Source of the DNA: Oscarella lobularis
Lineage: Eukaryota; Porifera; Homoscleromorpha; Homosclerophorida; Oscarellidae
Length of the DNA: 64,000 nt
Direction: 5' to 3'
Assembly: GCF_947507565.1 (NCBI RefSeq)
Contig: NC_089182.1
Location: forward strand, 1,488,001-1,552,000
Part shown: positions 42,777 through 53,239 of the stretch, one piece after another
Numbering within the stretch: position 1 is the first letter of the stretch
Layout: each line of letters starts with the position of its first letter
Notes under the pieces: model-generated
Database searches by the model: none
The model's input: only the letters and a program-made list of their open reading frames with translations
What the model was told of the DNA's origin: nothing
Translations under genes and position numbers: made by a program

Positions 42777-43716
42777 TAGCGTCGTCGACGCGTTGCTCGT
42801 ACTCCTCAGGCCAGAGGGCCTTTCTATCGTTTTGTGCGCAGGCTCGGCGCTCGCCCCTTCCGGCGGGCGAGAATGATTAGTGTTTGTTCGTGGCATGGTT
42901 AGTGGATAACGGTCTGGCGTACTCTACGATTAAGTGTTACCTGGCGGCCGTGCGTCAGCTGCACATCGCCGCGGGGCTCGCCAATCCTTTCCTCACTGAT
43001 TTGCCTCGGCTCGCGTTGACGCTTCGGGGTCATCGGCGCTCGGGCCGTACTCCTGGGTCTTCGCGGCCACAACGGTTACCGATTACCCCGGACGTGCTGC
43101 GGCTCTCTACAATATCTGGAACCGCGCACCGGGAGCTTATTTGTCGAAGCTCCTTTGGGCGGCTTGCTGCACTGGTTTCTTTGGTTTCCTGCGAGCGGGT
43201 GAGTTCACCGTCGACTCTGCGGCAGCCTTTGACCCGGAGGCGCACCTCACGCCTGGCGACGTCGCTTTCGACTCTCTGCAGGCCCCATCGCTCGTGGCTA
43301 TTTGCATCAAGCAGTCTATGACGGACCCCTTCCGTCAGGGAGCTTCGGTGGTGCTCGGGCGTACGGGTTGTTGGCTATGCCCGGTAGCTGCGCTGGCGGC
43401 CTACTTGGCGGTGAGAAGTTGGTCGGTGGGCCCTCTCCTCCGCTTCGAGAGCGGCGCCCCTTTCTCTCGCTCTGCCTTGGTAATATTCGTGCGCGCGGCT
43501 CTCCGGCAGGCCGGTCTTCCAGCGGCCTCCTACTCCGGCCACAGTTTCCGCATCGGGGCGGCAACCACGGCGGCTTCGTTGGGTTTGGAGGACTCCGCGG
43601 TTCGGGCGCTCGGTCGCTGGCGCAGTTCGGCTTTTCATCGGTATATTCGTCATCCTCCGCCGGCGGTCGCGGATTTTTCTCGCCGTTTGGCGTCGTCGGC
43701 GAAGGACCTTGTGTAA
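42776..43716 (+). pseudogene. DIRS-like tyrosine recombinase, catalytic residues retained
   Basis: Begins with LASSTRCSYSSGQRAFLSFC, has a TAG near 42876, continues FVAWLVDNGLAYSTIKCYL, then a one-base shift near 43110, and the catalytic core: FGFLRAGEF (Arg), GHSFRIGAATT (His and Arg) and LGRWRSSAFHRYIR (nucleophilic Tyr). Comparison with copy A shows exactly which catalytic positions copy A has lost. Confidence 0.9.
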
Positions 43717-43730
43717 CCGCTGTTTGGTGT

Positions 43731-44087
43731 CTTGTGTTTTTGGGTTGGGCTAGTTGAGCTTGTGTGTTTATTATGTGGAGACGTTGTTTTCTGTGTATAG
43801 GTTGGTGTCTTTTTCGTTTTTGGTTGGAGGAGTTACCGCTCGCTTGCGAGCTTTAATTCTTTGGTTTGGGTAGGTGCCCGGATTCTCCGGTTACCATGGT
43901 GACCAAAAGCGAGCTACGTCACCGCGCGGGGACTCGGATATCCGGGCCGCAGCAGACCCCTCGTCCCCCTCCATATTTTTAGGTTAATATGGTTCTTCTG
44001 GTAGTGGGCGGCTGGAAACGGTCTAGGTAGGCGGGGTCGGGCTCGGGGTTAGGGTCGGCCCTATCCTGGAGTTCAAGAGGTTAACGT
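43731..44087. other. no recognised gene
   Basis: GT-rich then GC-rich DNA after the recombinase gene, including GGGTCGGGCTCGGGGTTAGG near 44033. It may be the 3' untranslated part of DIRS copy B. Confidence 0.35.
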
Positions 44088-44690
44088 ACTGTATTTGATA
44101 ATGTGCTCTGTGTGTATTGAGGAGGACCTATGCATGTGTACGGGTCATATTTCTTGTTACCCGTACGTACATACCCACCCAAATACTGTACATGAGTGGA
44201 TACTTTTGATTGTGACGTCGGAGCGTAACAATCAACACCGTCGTTTCGGTTTCTCAGCGCATTTATAACACGGAAAATAGCACAGATCAATTGGAAATAA
44301 GGGTTTCTAAGCATTTTTTCGTTTATGAAAGAAAAAACGCTTTATCCGCGCCGTAAATCGTCTTTTTCGGGTCACCGTTTTGGGCCCCATATCGCGCATG
44401 CGCTGTACGAAAAAACGGGTTTTAAGTTACGTCACAATACCGAGCGTGACGAACAGACATACATACAGACAGACATACAGACACTTCCGGCCCTAAGATC
44501 ACGTTTGAGAGAGCCTCCCTCCGCCGTTATACGTACAACTCTGGTGGGCGGCTCCAATACTGTACTGAACAGACGTACAGACGGACATACACTTCCGGCC
44601 TTGAGATCACGTTTGAGAGAGCCTCCCTCGCCGTTATACGGGCTCGCAAACTGCGTTTGCCATCCCGTACAACTGCGGTGGTCTGCTCCA
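44088..44690 (+). repeat. dispersed repeat family X, copy 1
   Basis: From GTACTGTATTTGATAATGTG to a CTTCCGGCC...TTATACGGGCTC end, with an internal ACAG/ACAT microsatellite. The last 110 bp (CTTCCGGCCCTAAGATCACG onward) is present twice. Copies 2 (46616-46966 plus 48098-48228) and 3 (60000-60205, 3' part only) share the same order. Non-coding; possibly a SINE- or MITE-like element. Confidence 0.8.
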
Positions 44691-44957
44691 TGACTAATGG
44701 GCCAATAGCGCGAGTCTGTGTATTCTACTAGAGAATGATGGCCCGGTGTTCACCGTGTTGCCATCATGCAGAGCCTCCCACCGCTTACCGTACGCGAGTG
44801 CATAACATAGTGTGACGTCACAGTTTTTATGCTGTCACATATTCACGTTGTCATTACAGCCGTTAGCTACTACTAGTACAGCTCAGTCCTACCTACATAC
44901 TGTAAATACAGTACTTGCATGATTGCTGTGTTTTCCTAATTAGGCGCTTTTCTGACG
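44691..44957. other. no recognised gene
   Basis: Short AT-rich spacer between repeat copy 1 and the inverted-repeat element; nothing supported. A TGTGACGTCACA dyad lies at 44810-44821. Confidence 0.35.
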
Positions 44958-46626
44958 TACAGTACAGTGCGTGCCAGCATAAATGGCCACAAAACGCGCG
45001 CTAAGATCACTGTAGATCGCTTGCTGCAAGACATACAGTGTCACTGTGTGTCAACGAAAATCACTCTAATGCCTGTTTTAAACACGGATGTCAGTTTGAC
45101 TTTTGTGGGACGTACTCCCAAAGATTTAAATTTTTTGCAAGTTTAGCGCGCGCTAATAAAAAGTTTCTGAAATGGCAAATTTTGTAAAGGAAAGAGCATT
45201 TTCAAATTCGCCGATAATAGATTTCTAAACAATGCACGTGAGAAGCCATTTATAGAGTGAGTTTCTTTCTAACTTGATCCCTAACGGGAAAAAATGAATT
45301 TCTATTTACGTCACGTGACATCCGTTTCTTTCCACCGAATTACTGTATTGAAAATCAAAGATAATGAAGTTTTAGAAAATGGTTTAAAGTGACAGATGAG
45401 TTTATGAAAGCCGTCATATGTTGTTTGAAACTAGAAAAAAACAAACTTTTCTGTGTTCTTAGCAAAACGTATAGAATTGTTGTCTGCGGTGAAATCAAGA
45501 CCGTTTTCTTACAAAATAGACGTAAATAGAAATGCTAGACTTCATTGGAAATCCTTGATGTGACGATCAAACGTCAAAACTACGCCAGATGAGCAGTACG
45601 GACTTTCACTGCGCATGTCCGAGTCGCTAAGGTGTTGTCCGGGCCCTGTTTTCGTCGCGCTCACCGCGTTCGATGCCGTTTCATGCACAGATTATGCCTA
45701 ATGTTAAGCCCATACTTAGCAAAACGTAAATTTTTTAGATTTGGCATTAGAAACTGTTCAGCAGTATTGTGCCAAATCTAGAGCAGATTATAATTGAAAA
45801 CGGCGCAAGGGAATACGCACTAGAATTAGTAGAAACTTTCGAAGAGATATTTTTGTTAGGAGCGATCGCATTTGGCTCTTTAGAAATGGGCGTGGCTATG
45901 ATGTCACTCGCGAAAACAGTCGTAGTTCACTGTGAATCGTAGCGTTTCTGTAGTCATGAAAACGATTTCCAATGTAGAAAAGACTGAAAAATACATTGGA
46001 AGGAGGGTTTCATTGTATACTAGCAGAGATCGCGATCACGAAGCGAAAAGCCCTGTTTGGCGGTTACCACAACATCGCGACTCGAAAATAACGCGCTAGA
46101 GAATACAGCTGCATCTAAAAGAGTGCCTTTTATAGGCAGAGGTTCACGGGATTTGTGTAAAGTGTAATGTCAGCTGAAAATGAAAAACGCGCCAAAAAAA
46201 ATGCAGCTGTTTATATCGATCGCCGCTTTTTCTAACCGCGAATCATAAGACATATCCGTATGATCTTTCCTAATAAACGCATTTATTGTTCGTACGGTGA
46301 GAGAGGCGAAATTTTAAGTTTCTGTGCTACGTTTGCAAGCGTATTTAGAAATTTCGTATCAATGAATTAAAAACTCGCAAGGCCTAAATAAATGACCCTT
46401 CCCTTGCGCTCTGATTGCGCCTACGTGAACCCTTATCTTTTCTGCGGTGATCTTATTTTTCTGCGGTTACCAGTACTGTGTCAATTTTTAAGCCATTTTA
46501 GTTTAAGCGCGTGCACATGCGCAGTGAAAGTCCGTACTGCTCGCCAGATGTAAACTACGCTCTGAATTCCTCGCGCGCTACTAAAAGTCCCGTTTGGCCA
46601 TTTATGCTGGCACGCACTGTACTGTA
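44958..46626. repeat. nested inverted repeats enclosing non-coding DNA
   Basis: Outer arms 44958-44989 and 46595-46626 are a perfect 32 bp inverted repeat; inner arms 45591-45618 and 46515-46542 are a perfect 28 bp inverted repeat. The left arm-to-arm distance is about 600 bp and the right only 52 bp, so one side has lost or gained DNA. No ORF with a domain inside. The outer right arm runs directly into repeat family X copy 2. Confidence 0.8.
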
Positions 46627-46966
46627 TTTGATAATGTGCTCTGTATTTGAGGAGGACCTATGCATGTGTACGGGTCATATTTCCTGTTACCCGTACACGC
46701 GTACATACCCACCCATATACTGTACATGTGACTGGATACTTTTGAGCGTGACAATCAAAACTGTTGTTTCGGTTTCTCAGCGCATTTATAACACGGAAAT
46801 TAGCACAGCTCAATTGCAAACAGGGGTTTCTAAGCATTTTTCCGCTTATGCAAGGAAAAACAATTTATTCGCGCCGTAAATCGCCTTTTTCGGGCCACCG
46901 TTTTGGGCCCTATGTCGCGCATGCGCTGCTTGAAGAAACGGGTTTTTAAGTTTCGTCACAATGTGA
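46616..46966 (+). repeat. dispersed repeat family X, copy 2, left part
   Basis: About 340 bp matching copy 1 from GTACTGTATTTGATAATGTG to AAGTTTCGTCACAAT, where copy 1 continues with ACCGAGCGTGACGAACAGAC. Here NUMT 2 intervenes and the repeat resumes at 48098. Confidence 0.88.
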
Positions 46967-47335
46967 ATGTCGAATATCCACACGGGAAACCAATAAAAAG
47001 TAACCCTGGGAACTGAAACATCTTAGTACCAGGAGGAAAAGAAATCAAGCGAGATTCCGTAAGTAGCGGCGAGCGAAAGCGGATTTTTAGATAGATCAAA
47101 ATCCAAAGAGGGTATGAGTCCCGTAGATCTATCCTAAAGTCTTTATAGTAGAACTATTTTTTCCTCCTTTTATAGTTGTAACAACTTTTTGATAAGTTGT
47201 GGGTCTGTCGTTTTTCTTAAAACCTTAGAACTAAGGGGTGTTGATCTTATCTTCAAAATCTTTTCAATTTGAGGTAATATTTTTGTTACTAGTAAAGAAA
47301 ATAAGATGAATAAAGCTATTAATGTTCAAGTATAC
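46967..47335 (+). pseudogene. rnl: mitochondrial rnl (LSU rRNA) 5' fragment
   Basis: Contains the domain I signatures ACATCTTAGTACCAGGAGGA and GTAGCGGCGAGCGAAAGCGG that are conserved in bacterial and mitochondrial 23S-type rRNA. Only the first several hundred bases are present, and the end of the rRNA part is approximate. Confidence 0.88.
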
Positions 47336-47373
47336 TGCGTTAAAAAGGTTACTGTATCTAATTGTGGCATTTA

Positions 47374-47445
47374 TAGGTGTTGAAAGGATCGAACTTCCGA
47401 CCATTGTGGTGTAAACACAACACTCTACCGCTGAGTTAAACACCT
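47374..47445 (-). tRNA. trnV: tRNA-Val(UAC), mitochondrial type, in NUMT
   Basis: Acceptor AGGTGTT pairs with AACACCT. Anticodon stem TTGTG/CACAA encloses loop TTTACAC with anticodon TAC. D and T arms are regular. Structurally intact but stranded in nuclear DNA. Confidence 0.88.
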
Positions 47446-47494
47446 AATTTCTCCACATAATCAATATATTTCATACCTTGTAAATAATTGTTAT

Positions 47495-47569
47495 TAGCCT
47501 TTAGTAGGAATTGAACCCACACTATTTTACTTACAAGGTAAATGCTCTACCAATTAAGCTATAAAGGCT
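47495..47569 (-). tRNA. trnT: tRNA-Thr(UGU), mitochondrial type, complete copy in NUMT
   Basis: Acceptor AGCCTTT pairs with AAAGGCT. Anticodon loop has TGT. Its downstream neighbour here is tRNA-Val, whereas the truncated copy at 4381-4444 is followed by atp9, so the source mitochondrial genome either has two tRNA-Thr genes or the copies come from different arrangements. Confidence 0.9.
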
Positions 47570-47613
47570 TGATATCAGCGTACTTTTTTAGTACGCCGCA
47601 ATTATTCGTTTAT

Positions 47614-48097
47614 TTATATACCACCAAAAGGAGGCAAACCATTAAACCCAATAAGAATGCTAGACACTAATACAACAAGGCTTAAACTGAGGGGTAAATA
47701 TGATTTTCAAAGTAGAGCCATTAATTGATCATATCGAATTCTAGGGAAAGATGCCCTAACTCCGATGAATAAGAATATTATTAAGGCTGTTTTAATTGCA
47801 AATCATACTACACTTCCTTTAAAAATTGACTCCATCATTGGAGCTTTCCATCCCCCTAAAAATAAAATAGTAGTAAAAGCACTCATTAGAATTATATGAC
47901 CATATTCAGCTAAAAAAATAAGGCAAAAGACATTGAAGAATATTCTACTTTATAACCCGAAACTAGTTCTGACTCTCCTTCTGTTAAATCAAATGGAGCT
48001 CTGTTTGTTTCAGCTAAAGCGGAAACAATAATAGCAGCGGGAAAAAGAGGAAATATGAATCATATTTTACTTTGAGCTGTTACAATGTCTGTCAATA
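47614..48097 (-). pseudogene. nad1: nad1 3' fragment (mitochondrial origin)
   Basis: Reads IVTAQSKIW with TGA as Trp, then [41 protein letters not shown] and a C-terminal FNGLPPFGGI before TAA at 47614-47616: NADH dehydrogenase subunit 1. A run of seven T residues (minus strand, 47916-47922) is one base short for the frame after FALF, so the copy is frameshifted. The first third of the gene is absent. Confidence 0.92.
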
Positions 48098-48228
48098 CCA
48101 AGCGTGACGAACAGACGGACAGACGGACAGACATACACTTCCGGCCCTAAGATCGCGTTTGAGAGAGCCTCCCTCGCCGTTATACGGGCTCCACCCGTAC
48201 AACTGCGGTGGTCGGCTCATTAAGACCC
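48098..48228 (+). repeat. dispersed repeat family X, copy 2, right part
   Basis: Resumes at ACCAAGCGTGACGAACAGAC with the ACAG microsatellite, the CTTCCGGCCCTAAGATCGCG segment and the ACAACTGCGGTGGTCGGCTC end. Confidence 0.88.
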
Positions 48229-48889
48229 GCCCAAAGAAAATGACCTCGGATAAGGTTAATTCGAACCGGATAAGCTTAAAATTTCGCAAATCAAAGCCTT
48301 ACTAAATATTCTTTCATATGAGATCGACGCGTTTTTTTTCGAGAGGGCGTCAATTGAGTACTACGCCTCTGAAGTTGAACAACGCGCTCATATAAGGATA
48401 ACCGCTACATATGTTACTGCGTGTACACATATGTGCCACCGTAAAACTCAAATCAAAGAGTATTTTCAAAGCTTCGATTTGTGAAAACCTGACGGAGGAC
48501 CCTATCCTAAGCCACGTTGTAACGGTATTAGGGGATTTTTAGAGGGCGAGACAGCGTACGTTTCACTTGACTTCTCAAACCCACAATAATGTCATTACCG
48601 ATTTGCACCTTATCTCAGAGCTACGTTCCAGGGTTTACGTCAAAAATTACCGCATAGCAAGAATAGAAGGGATCTATTTTCCCGTTTATGGAGTCTGGTA
48701 TTTCAGCTGAGACATCCCCGGAGCGCAATTTTTCGCCCTTCATAAAGTCATTTTTTCCAGGACTGTATTATAGGACGAAAGATTGCTGGCCACGTGTTCC
48801 GTTACGCGCGTTCGTGCAGTCAGGGGTGGCGGAAAACTAGTCGACGCGCGCAGGTGGCCTGGGAAGAGGCGGGCTAGGAAGTCTGCCCT
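48229..48889. other. no recognised gene
   Basis: Unique-looking sequence without ORFs of interest. Its last part may contain the 5' leader of DIRS copy C. Confidence 0.35.
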
Positions 48890-51230
48890 CGGCTAGTCTG
48901 TTGTCGGCTTTGGGCCAAACACAGGCGGCGGCGGCAGGCTCTGGACCAGGGTTGAGGGGAGACCAGTCCCAGTTCCCGCTAAAGGGCGGGGTTCACCTTC
49001 GGGTCTGGCCGACGCCCTCAGGGCGAGAGCGCGGTGCGTTTCGCGTCGGCGTCAGGATCGACACCGAGCGGTGCGGCGGTAGTGCTGCCGCCGCCACCCG
49101 GAGTTCCGGGTGCGGGCGTTGGTCTGTCAGCGGCGGGGCCTCAGCCATGGCTGGGCGCGGGTCACGATGCACCCGGGGGCGGGACGGCGTCGACGCAATG
49201 AACGCTTTCGGCGTGGACCCCACATCCCGGATGGATGGATATGGCTCCGGCGGCCAAAAAGGCTCGCTCGGCCCCCCTTTTTCATGGGAGAGGCTCTCCC
49301 ACTGGTGCCGGACGGCGAGAGAGATATGGCGGCTGGGTGACGGTCAGTGCGCTCGCCGATACGGCGTCTGACGTCCCTACTGTCCTGGGTTCAGGCATAT
49401 GCTGCCTTCGCGGCGGTTGTGCCCTCGCACCAGCCAGATCGCTCCACAGAGCTGATGGCATACCTGCGGGTGAGCGTGCGGGAGGCGCAGCGGTGCGGCG
49501 GAACGCGCTGGAGAGCGCACGACCAGCAATTCGGCATGCAGGCCGGACCATACCCCGTCGAACGCCTTGACGTCACTCCAGACAGCAATATTCAGCGGAA
49601 CTTTCTGGTCGACAAAGCACGCCGGGGCAAAGACCCGGTAGTGTTAACAGCCTTGAGGCCGATCACTCGACAGAGGAGTGCGCGCTGGTCCCGGCAGCGG
49701 AAGTGGTTTATCGCCCGTCGAAAGCAAAACCACTTAAGACAAAAAGTCATTAGCTGCAAAGTTTTTCCGACAGTTCAGTTTCGGCAAAGAGGGATGCAAC
49801 TACGGGGCTGACTGTGTGTTTGCACACGTTTGCGCAAAGTGCGGCGCCGAGAGGCACGAATCGGGAGCCTGCAAGCTGCCCGCTGCGGCGCATGGGCAGT
49901 AGCCAGCTGGCCAGGAGAGGGCATTTTCTGCGTTGGGTTACGGACATTGGATAATTGCGCTGTGTTGCGCGACCTGCGTTCGAGCGTTTGCTTTGTTTTT
50001 GGGAAGAACATAGGGCGGGGTTTGTTAAGCCGTCAGTTGTGTTTTGCTGCGGTTAGGACTCGTTAGTAAATAACAACCAGTTTGTACGCGCGTGGATGGG
50101 CCTGTCTCTTGCTTAGATGCGCGTGGCTTGGTCAACGGGCACCACGTTTTACTGTCCCGGTTGCGATTTGTTGAAACGGCGGACGCATCTGGGTCCCCGG
50201 CTCTCCCCAAGCCGGCCGACGCGTTGTCCTCGCCGGTGCACGTGGAGGCATGGCGGACAGCGCTGGCGAAGCACCCTGATAGGGCGTTCGCGCAGTTCAT
50301 CGTGGCGGGCCTGGCGGAAAGTTTCCGAATCGGGCACGAGAGCTCGCACGTGCGCTGAATAGGACCGCCTCGCAGCATTAGGTCGGCCGGGGAGCACCCC
50401 GACGTGGTGCAGCGTTACCTAGACGAGGAGCTGGCATCAGGCGCCATAGGCGGTTCCGTGCAGCACTCTGAGGCCGTATATGTGAGCCCGTTTGGCCAAA
50501 TCAAGCCCACCGGGCAGGTGGCGGCTAATTGTGAACCTGTCGTTGCCGACAGGCGGGAGTGTTAACGACGGGATTTCCCCGGCAGCCTGCTCGGTGGAAT
50601 ACGTGCGCCTGGACGAGGCCGTTCGCGAATTCGCGCGGCTTGGCAAGGGAACGTCGCTGGTCAAATTAAAAATCAAAAGCGCGTACTGTATGGTGCGGAT
50701 CTATCCGGCACTTACTTGGTGACGTGTTTGTGGACACGGCGCTGCCGTTTGGCTTTCGCTCTGCCCCGGTGATCTTCCGGCGGTGGCCGATGCATTGCTA
50801 TGGATAATGTTGGACCGGGGCATCCAGGACGGAGTCCATTATCTCGACGATTACTTATTTCTGGCTCTCCGCGGCAGGCAAGCGCAATCGCGGGTTCGCG
50901 TTGGAGACCTGCGCGGAACTAGCGGTACCGTGACAGTGCAGAAACTGGAGGGCCAGAGTACGTGTGTAGTCTTTCTCGGTTTGGAGTTGGATACCGAGAA
51001 GCAGGAGATTCGGTTTCCGGCCGAAAAGCTTGACAAAGTGCGGGGGTTTATCCGCCTGTGGCAGGCGTGTAAGAAATGCTCTAAGGAGGATCTACTCTCG
51101 CTTGTGGGTTTACTACACCACGGCGATCCCTTCAGAGCGATCATTCTTTCGTCGGCTGATTGACTTGTCCATGGTACGGCCGGCGATGCACCACGTCATT
51201 CGTTTGATTGCGGAGGCAAGAGCGGATCTG
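48890..51230 (+). mobile_element. DIRS-like retrotransposon, copy C, heavily decayed
   Basis: Fragments of gag (LLSWVQAYAAFAAVVP, STELMAYLRVSVREAQRCGG at 49370-49530) and of pol. It lacks the recombinase and the terminal repeats and ends near 51230. It is closer in RT sequence to copy A (GVHYLDDYLF, GLELDT) than to B by eye. Confidence 0.8.
50100..51200 (+). pseudogene. DIRS-like reverse transcriptase, copy C
   Basis: RT N-terminus (LAKHPDRAFAQFIVAGLAES), a stop at 50356-50358, then GGSVNDGISPAACSVEYVRL, LVKLKIKSAYCMV where the catalytic Asp of the usual KIDL motif is replaced, GDVFVDTALPFGFRSAP, HYLDDYLFL, and the thumb (LLSLVGLLHHG). At least four frame changes. Both the shifts and the lost Asp rule out function. 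Confidence 0.85.
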
Positions 51231-51584
51231 CTCGGGCAAGCGACATTCTTAGAGCGTTGGAACGGGACGCCCCATTCTTTATCACGAGAAAATTTAACAA
51301 ATCGCTTTACTATTTGCCGGGACTTGATGCAATTGACCGTAATAAGCAGCTGGCCGTAGTAACAAGGTGGCCGTTAGCCGAGGTTCCACTGTATGCTTAC
51401 TCTAAAAACATTTATCTTCGTTTAGGCGCGAAGGAAAGACACATTTCAGCAGTTCAAATTAGTACAATTGCTCCAAATGTGCCCCAATAAGAGCCACGTC
51501 GCCTTAGACCTCGTTTTTATTCCCAGATTATCTTATTGTGATCGTTTTACTATGAGTTGTTGTCTTTCCGTAGATCAATCTTCG

Positions 51585-51715
51585 GACGTCATGGCAGAAT
51601 TGCCTGTCGTTGCCGTCGAATCGTCGGACGTCACGGCAGAATTGCCTGGCGTAGCCGCCGAATCGTCGGACGTCACGGCAGATGTTGCCTAGCATCATCG
51701 CCGAATTGTCTGGCG
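51585..51715 (+). repeat. 45 bp tandem repeat, about three copies
   Basis: Unit TCGGACGTCACGGCAGAATT plus GCCTGGCGTAGCCGCCGAATCG. Copies keep a reading frame that leads into the DUF6729-like copy 3 N-terminal segment, echoing the repeat-to-ORF join seen in copy 1. Confidence 0.75.
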
Positions 51716-51779
51716 ACATTGACAAAATGCCTAAAGTCGCCGCTCCAACCTTGCCTAGAGTGGCAGCTGAAAAATTGAG

Positions 51780-52815
51780 CAGCACAAGCAAGGCGAGCGG
51801 TGAGGGAAAGTCGAAAGTCGCAGGCAAGTCGAAAGTCGCAGGACTGTCGATAGGCGATAAGAAATTCCCGAAACGGTGGCTAACCGCATTGGCAACGAGC
51901 CACGCACAGTGGCGCAAACGCTTTACTTAACCGCTCGGGCTGGTATTCTTCCCCAGCACTGCATGCGAACGCAAAGGAGGTTCCAGAGGCCTGCGACTTC
52001 TTTCGTCGCCATCTGTTTCTGTGGAGGCCGAGAAGACAATGGAACTACAATTTCATTTGCCTCAGGTGCGGTAAGAACAGTATCACGTCAAAAAAGGCTT
52101 ATATCCAAACATGGGACTAGTCCTCGACTTGAAGGACCAGTATTACCTGGCAATACATGGAATGTCGGGATTGCTCAGCGACGGCAATCGCTTGGGATGA
52201 ACGCAATCAACGCATCCTAGAGCACTTGCCGACGAAATTAAGGGAGCAATTTCCCCGCTATTCTTACGCAACGACTAGCTTGTGAAAAATACCTAGCGGG
52301 TCTTTTGCACTCTCGCAGAGAGGGTAATACTCCAACAGCCCTGCTAAATAGCTGGCAAGAGCATCACGCCAAGAAATGATCAAAGAAATTAGCCAGCTAT
52401 GTACGACAACCCTGACCCGATGCGCCCAATTCCAAAACCTACTTGGCTTCGACATGTGTACGTCTCAGAAAGGCGTACACGAACGACTTGGTGAAATGAG
52501 TGATCAAATGTCATCGACATTTGGCGAAATTCTCAAAATCGATTCCACTGTAAAAGTGGTTGAAAAACTTCAAGGCAAGGACGCCGGAATTGCTACGTTT
52601 GTCACGAACGTTGGAAATGAGAATTCCGAGATCGTCCAGTCAGTCCTAACAAAGGACGAGACACGAGAGCCGCTGCAGCCAATGGCAGACGGTCTCGTCC
52701 CCCAGATAAGCTGCATCAGGCGTAACCCCACCGGCGGTGCTATACACCGACCAGGAATGCTGCGGACCAGACGGGTCCATGTTCAACCGCCTCTTTCATG
52801 CACGGAAAGATAAAG
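51780..52815 (+). pseudogene. DUF6729-like, copy 3, decayed
   Basis: Recognisable blocks: KKFPKRWLTALATSHAQWRK, then in another frame DFFRRHLFLWRPRRQWNYNF with ICLRCG, AWDERNQRILEHLPTKLREQ, a gap, MSSTFGEILKIDSTVKVVEK, LQGKDAGIATFVTNVGNENS, and QPMADGLVPQ followed by YTDQECCG-like sequence in a shifted frame. Order matches copy 1. Stops and shifts throughout. Confidence 0.75.
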
Positions 52816-52903
52816 GCGCGGTTGGACACCTGGCATTTGATGGGTAGATTGGGGGAGGAATGCACCAGCGTCCACCACGAGAATAACCTGCACACATCCT
52901 GGG

Positions 52904-53230
52904 CTAATTGAACGTCCTGCCCATAACATCTGTCTGAGTCTGAACCGAGATACGTTCTGCGTTTAAGTCGTCGACAGTTGCGCCCAATTTCAACAAAGCG
53001 GAGGCGGCGCGATGTGCCTTTTCTGCAGCTTTTTCAGCAGCCGCTCTGGAACGGGTGAAAGCAAGCTCTCTTTGTTCTCGTCGGAACACTTCATTTGCTT
53101 TATTTCGTCGAGCTCTGCTTTCCTCCCACACAGGGAGTTGCGCAGCTGAGTTTCGCAGCCGGACTTCTGTAGATGAGACGCGACGCTCGTATGAACGGAC
53201 GTTCGTCAATTGCGCGGCCTTAACAGGGCT
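52904..53230 (-). other. Ala/Arg-rich helical ORF, unrecognised
   Basis: A frame ending at 52904 encodes a long helix-prone stretch (RAAAEKAAEKAHRAASALLK) without a known domain. It abuts the gypsy gag fragment and is in another frame from it. It may be part of an unknown gene or of the retroelement spacer. Confidence 0.2.
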
Positions 53231-53239
53231 AGACGTGAA

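Larger units (their letters stand above)
39304..43730 (+). mobile_element. DIRS-like retrotransposon, copy B (gag, pol, tyrosine recombinase)
   Basis: The most complete DIRS-like copy: gag, RT-RNase H and recombinase in order on one strand, all with recognisable catalytic residues but each with one or more frameshifts or stops. No split direct repeats were recognised downstream of 43716, so the 3' terminus may be lost. Confidence 0.88.
46967..48097 (+). other. NUMT 2: mitochondrial DNA inserted in repeat X
   Basis: Carries the 5' part of the mitochondrial large rRNA on the plus strand, then tRNA-Val, tRNA-Thr and the 3' two-thirds of nad1 on the minus strand. Both borders are placed to within a few bases by comparison with the uninterrupted repeat copy 1. 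At most one or two bases are duplicated at the junction, typical of NUMT capture by end joining. Confidence 0.92.

Noticed and set aside
42012-42779. A separate 255-codon plus ORF
   Set aside because: Its second half is the RNase H domain of DIRS pol after a frameshift; the first half is a shadow of the RT frame.
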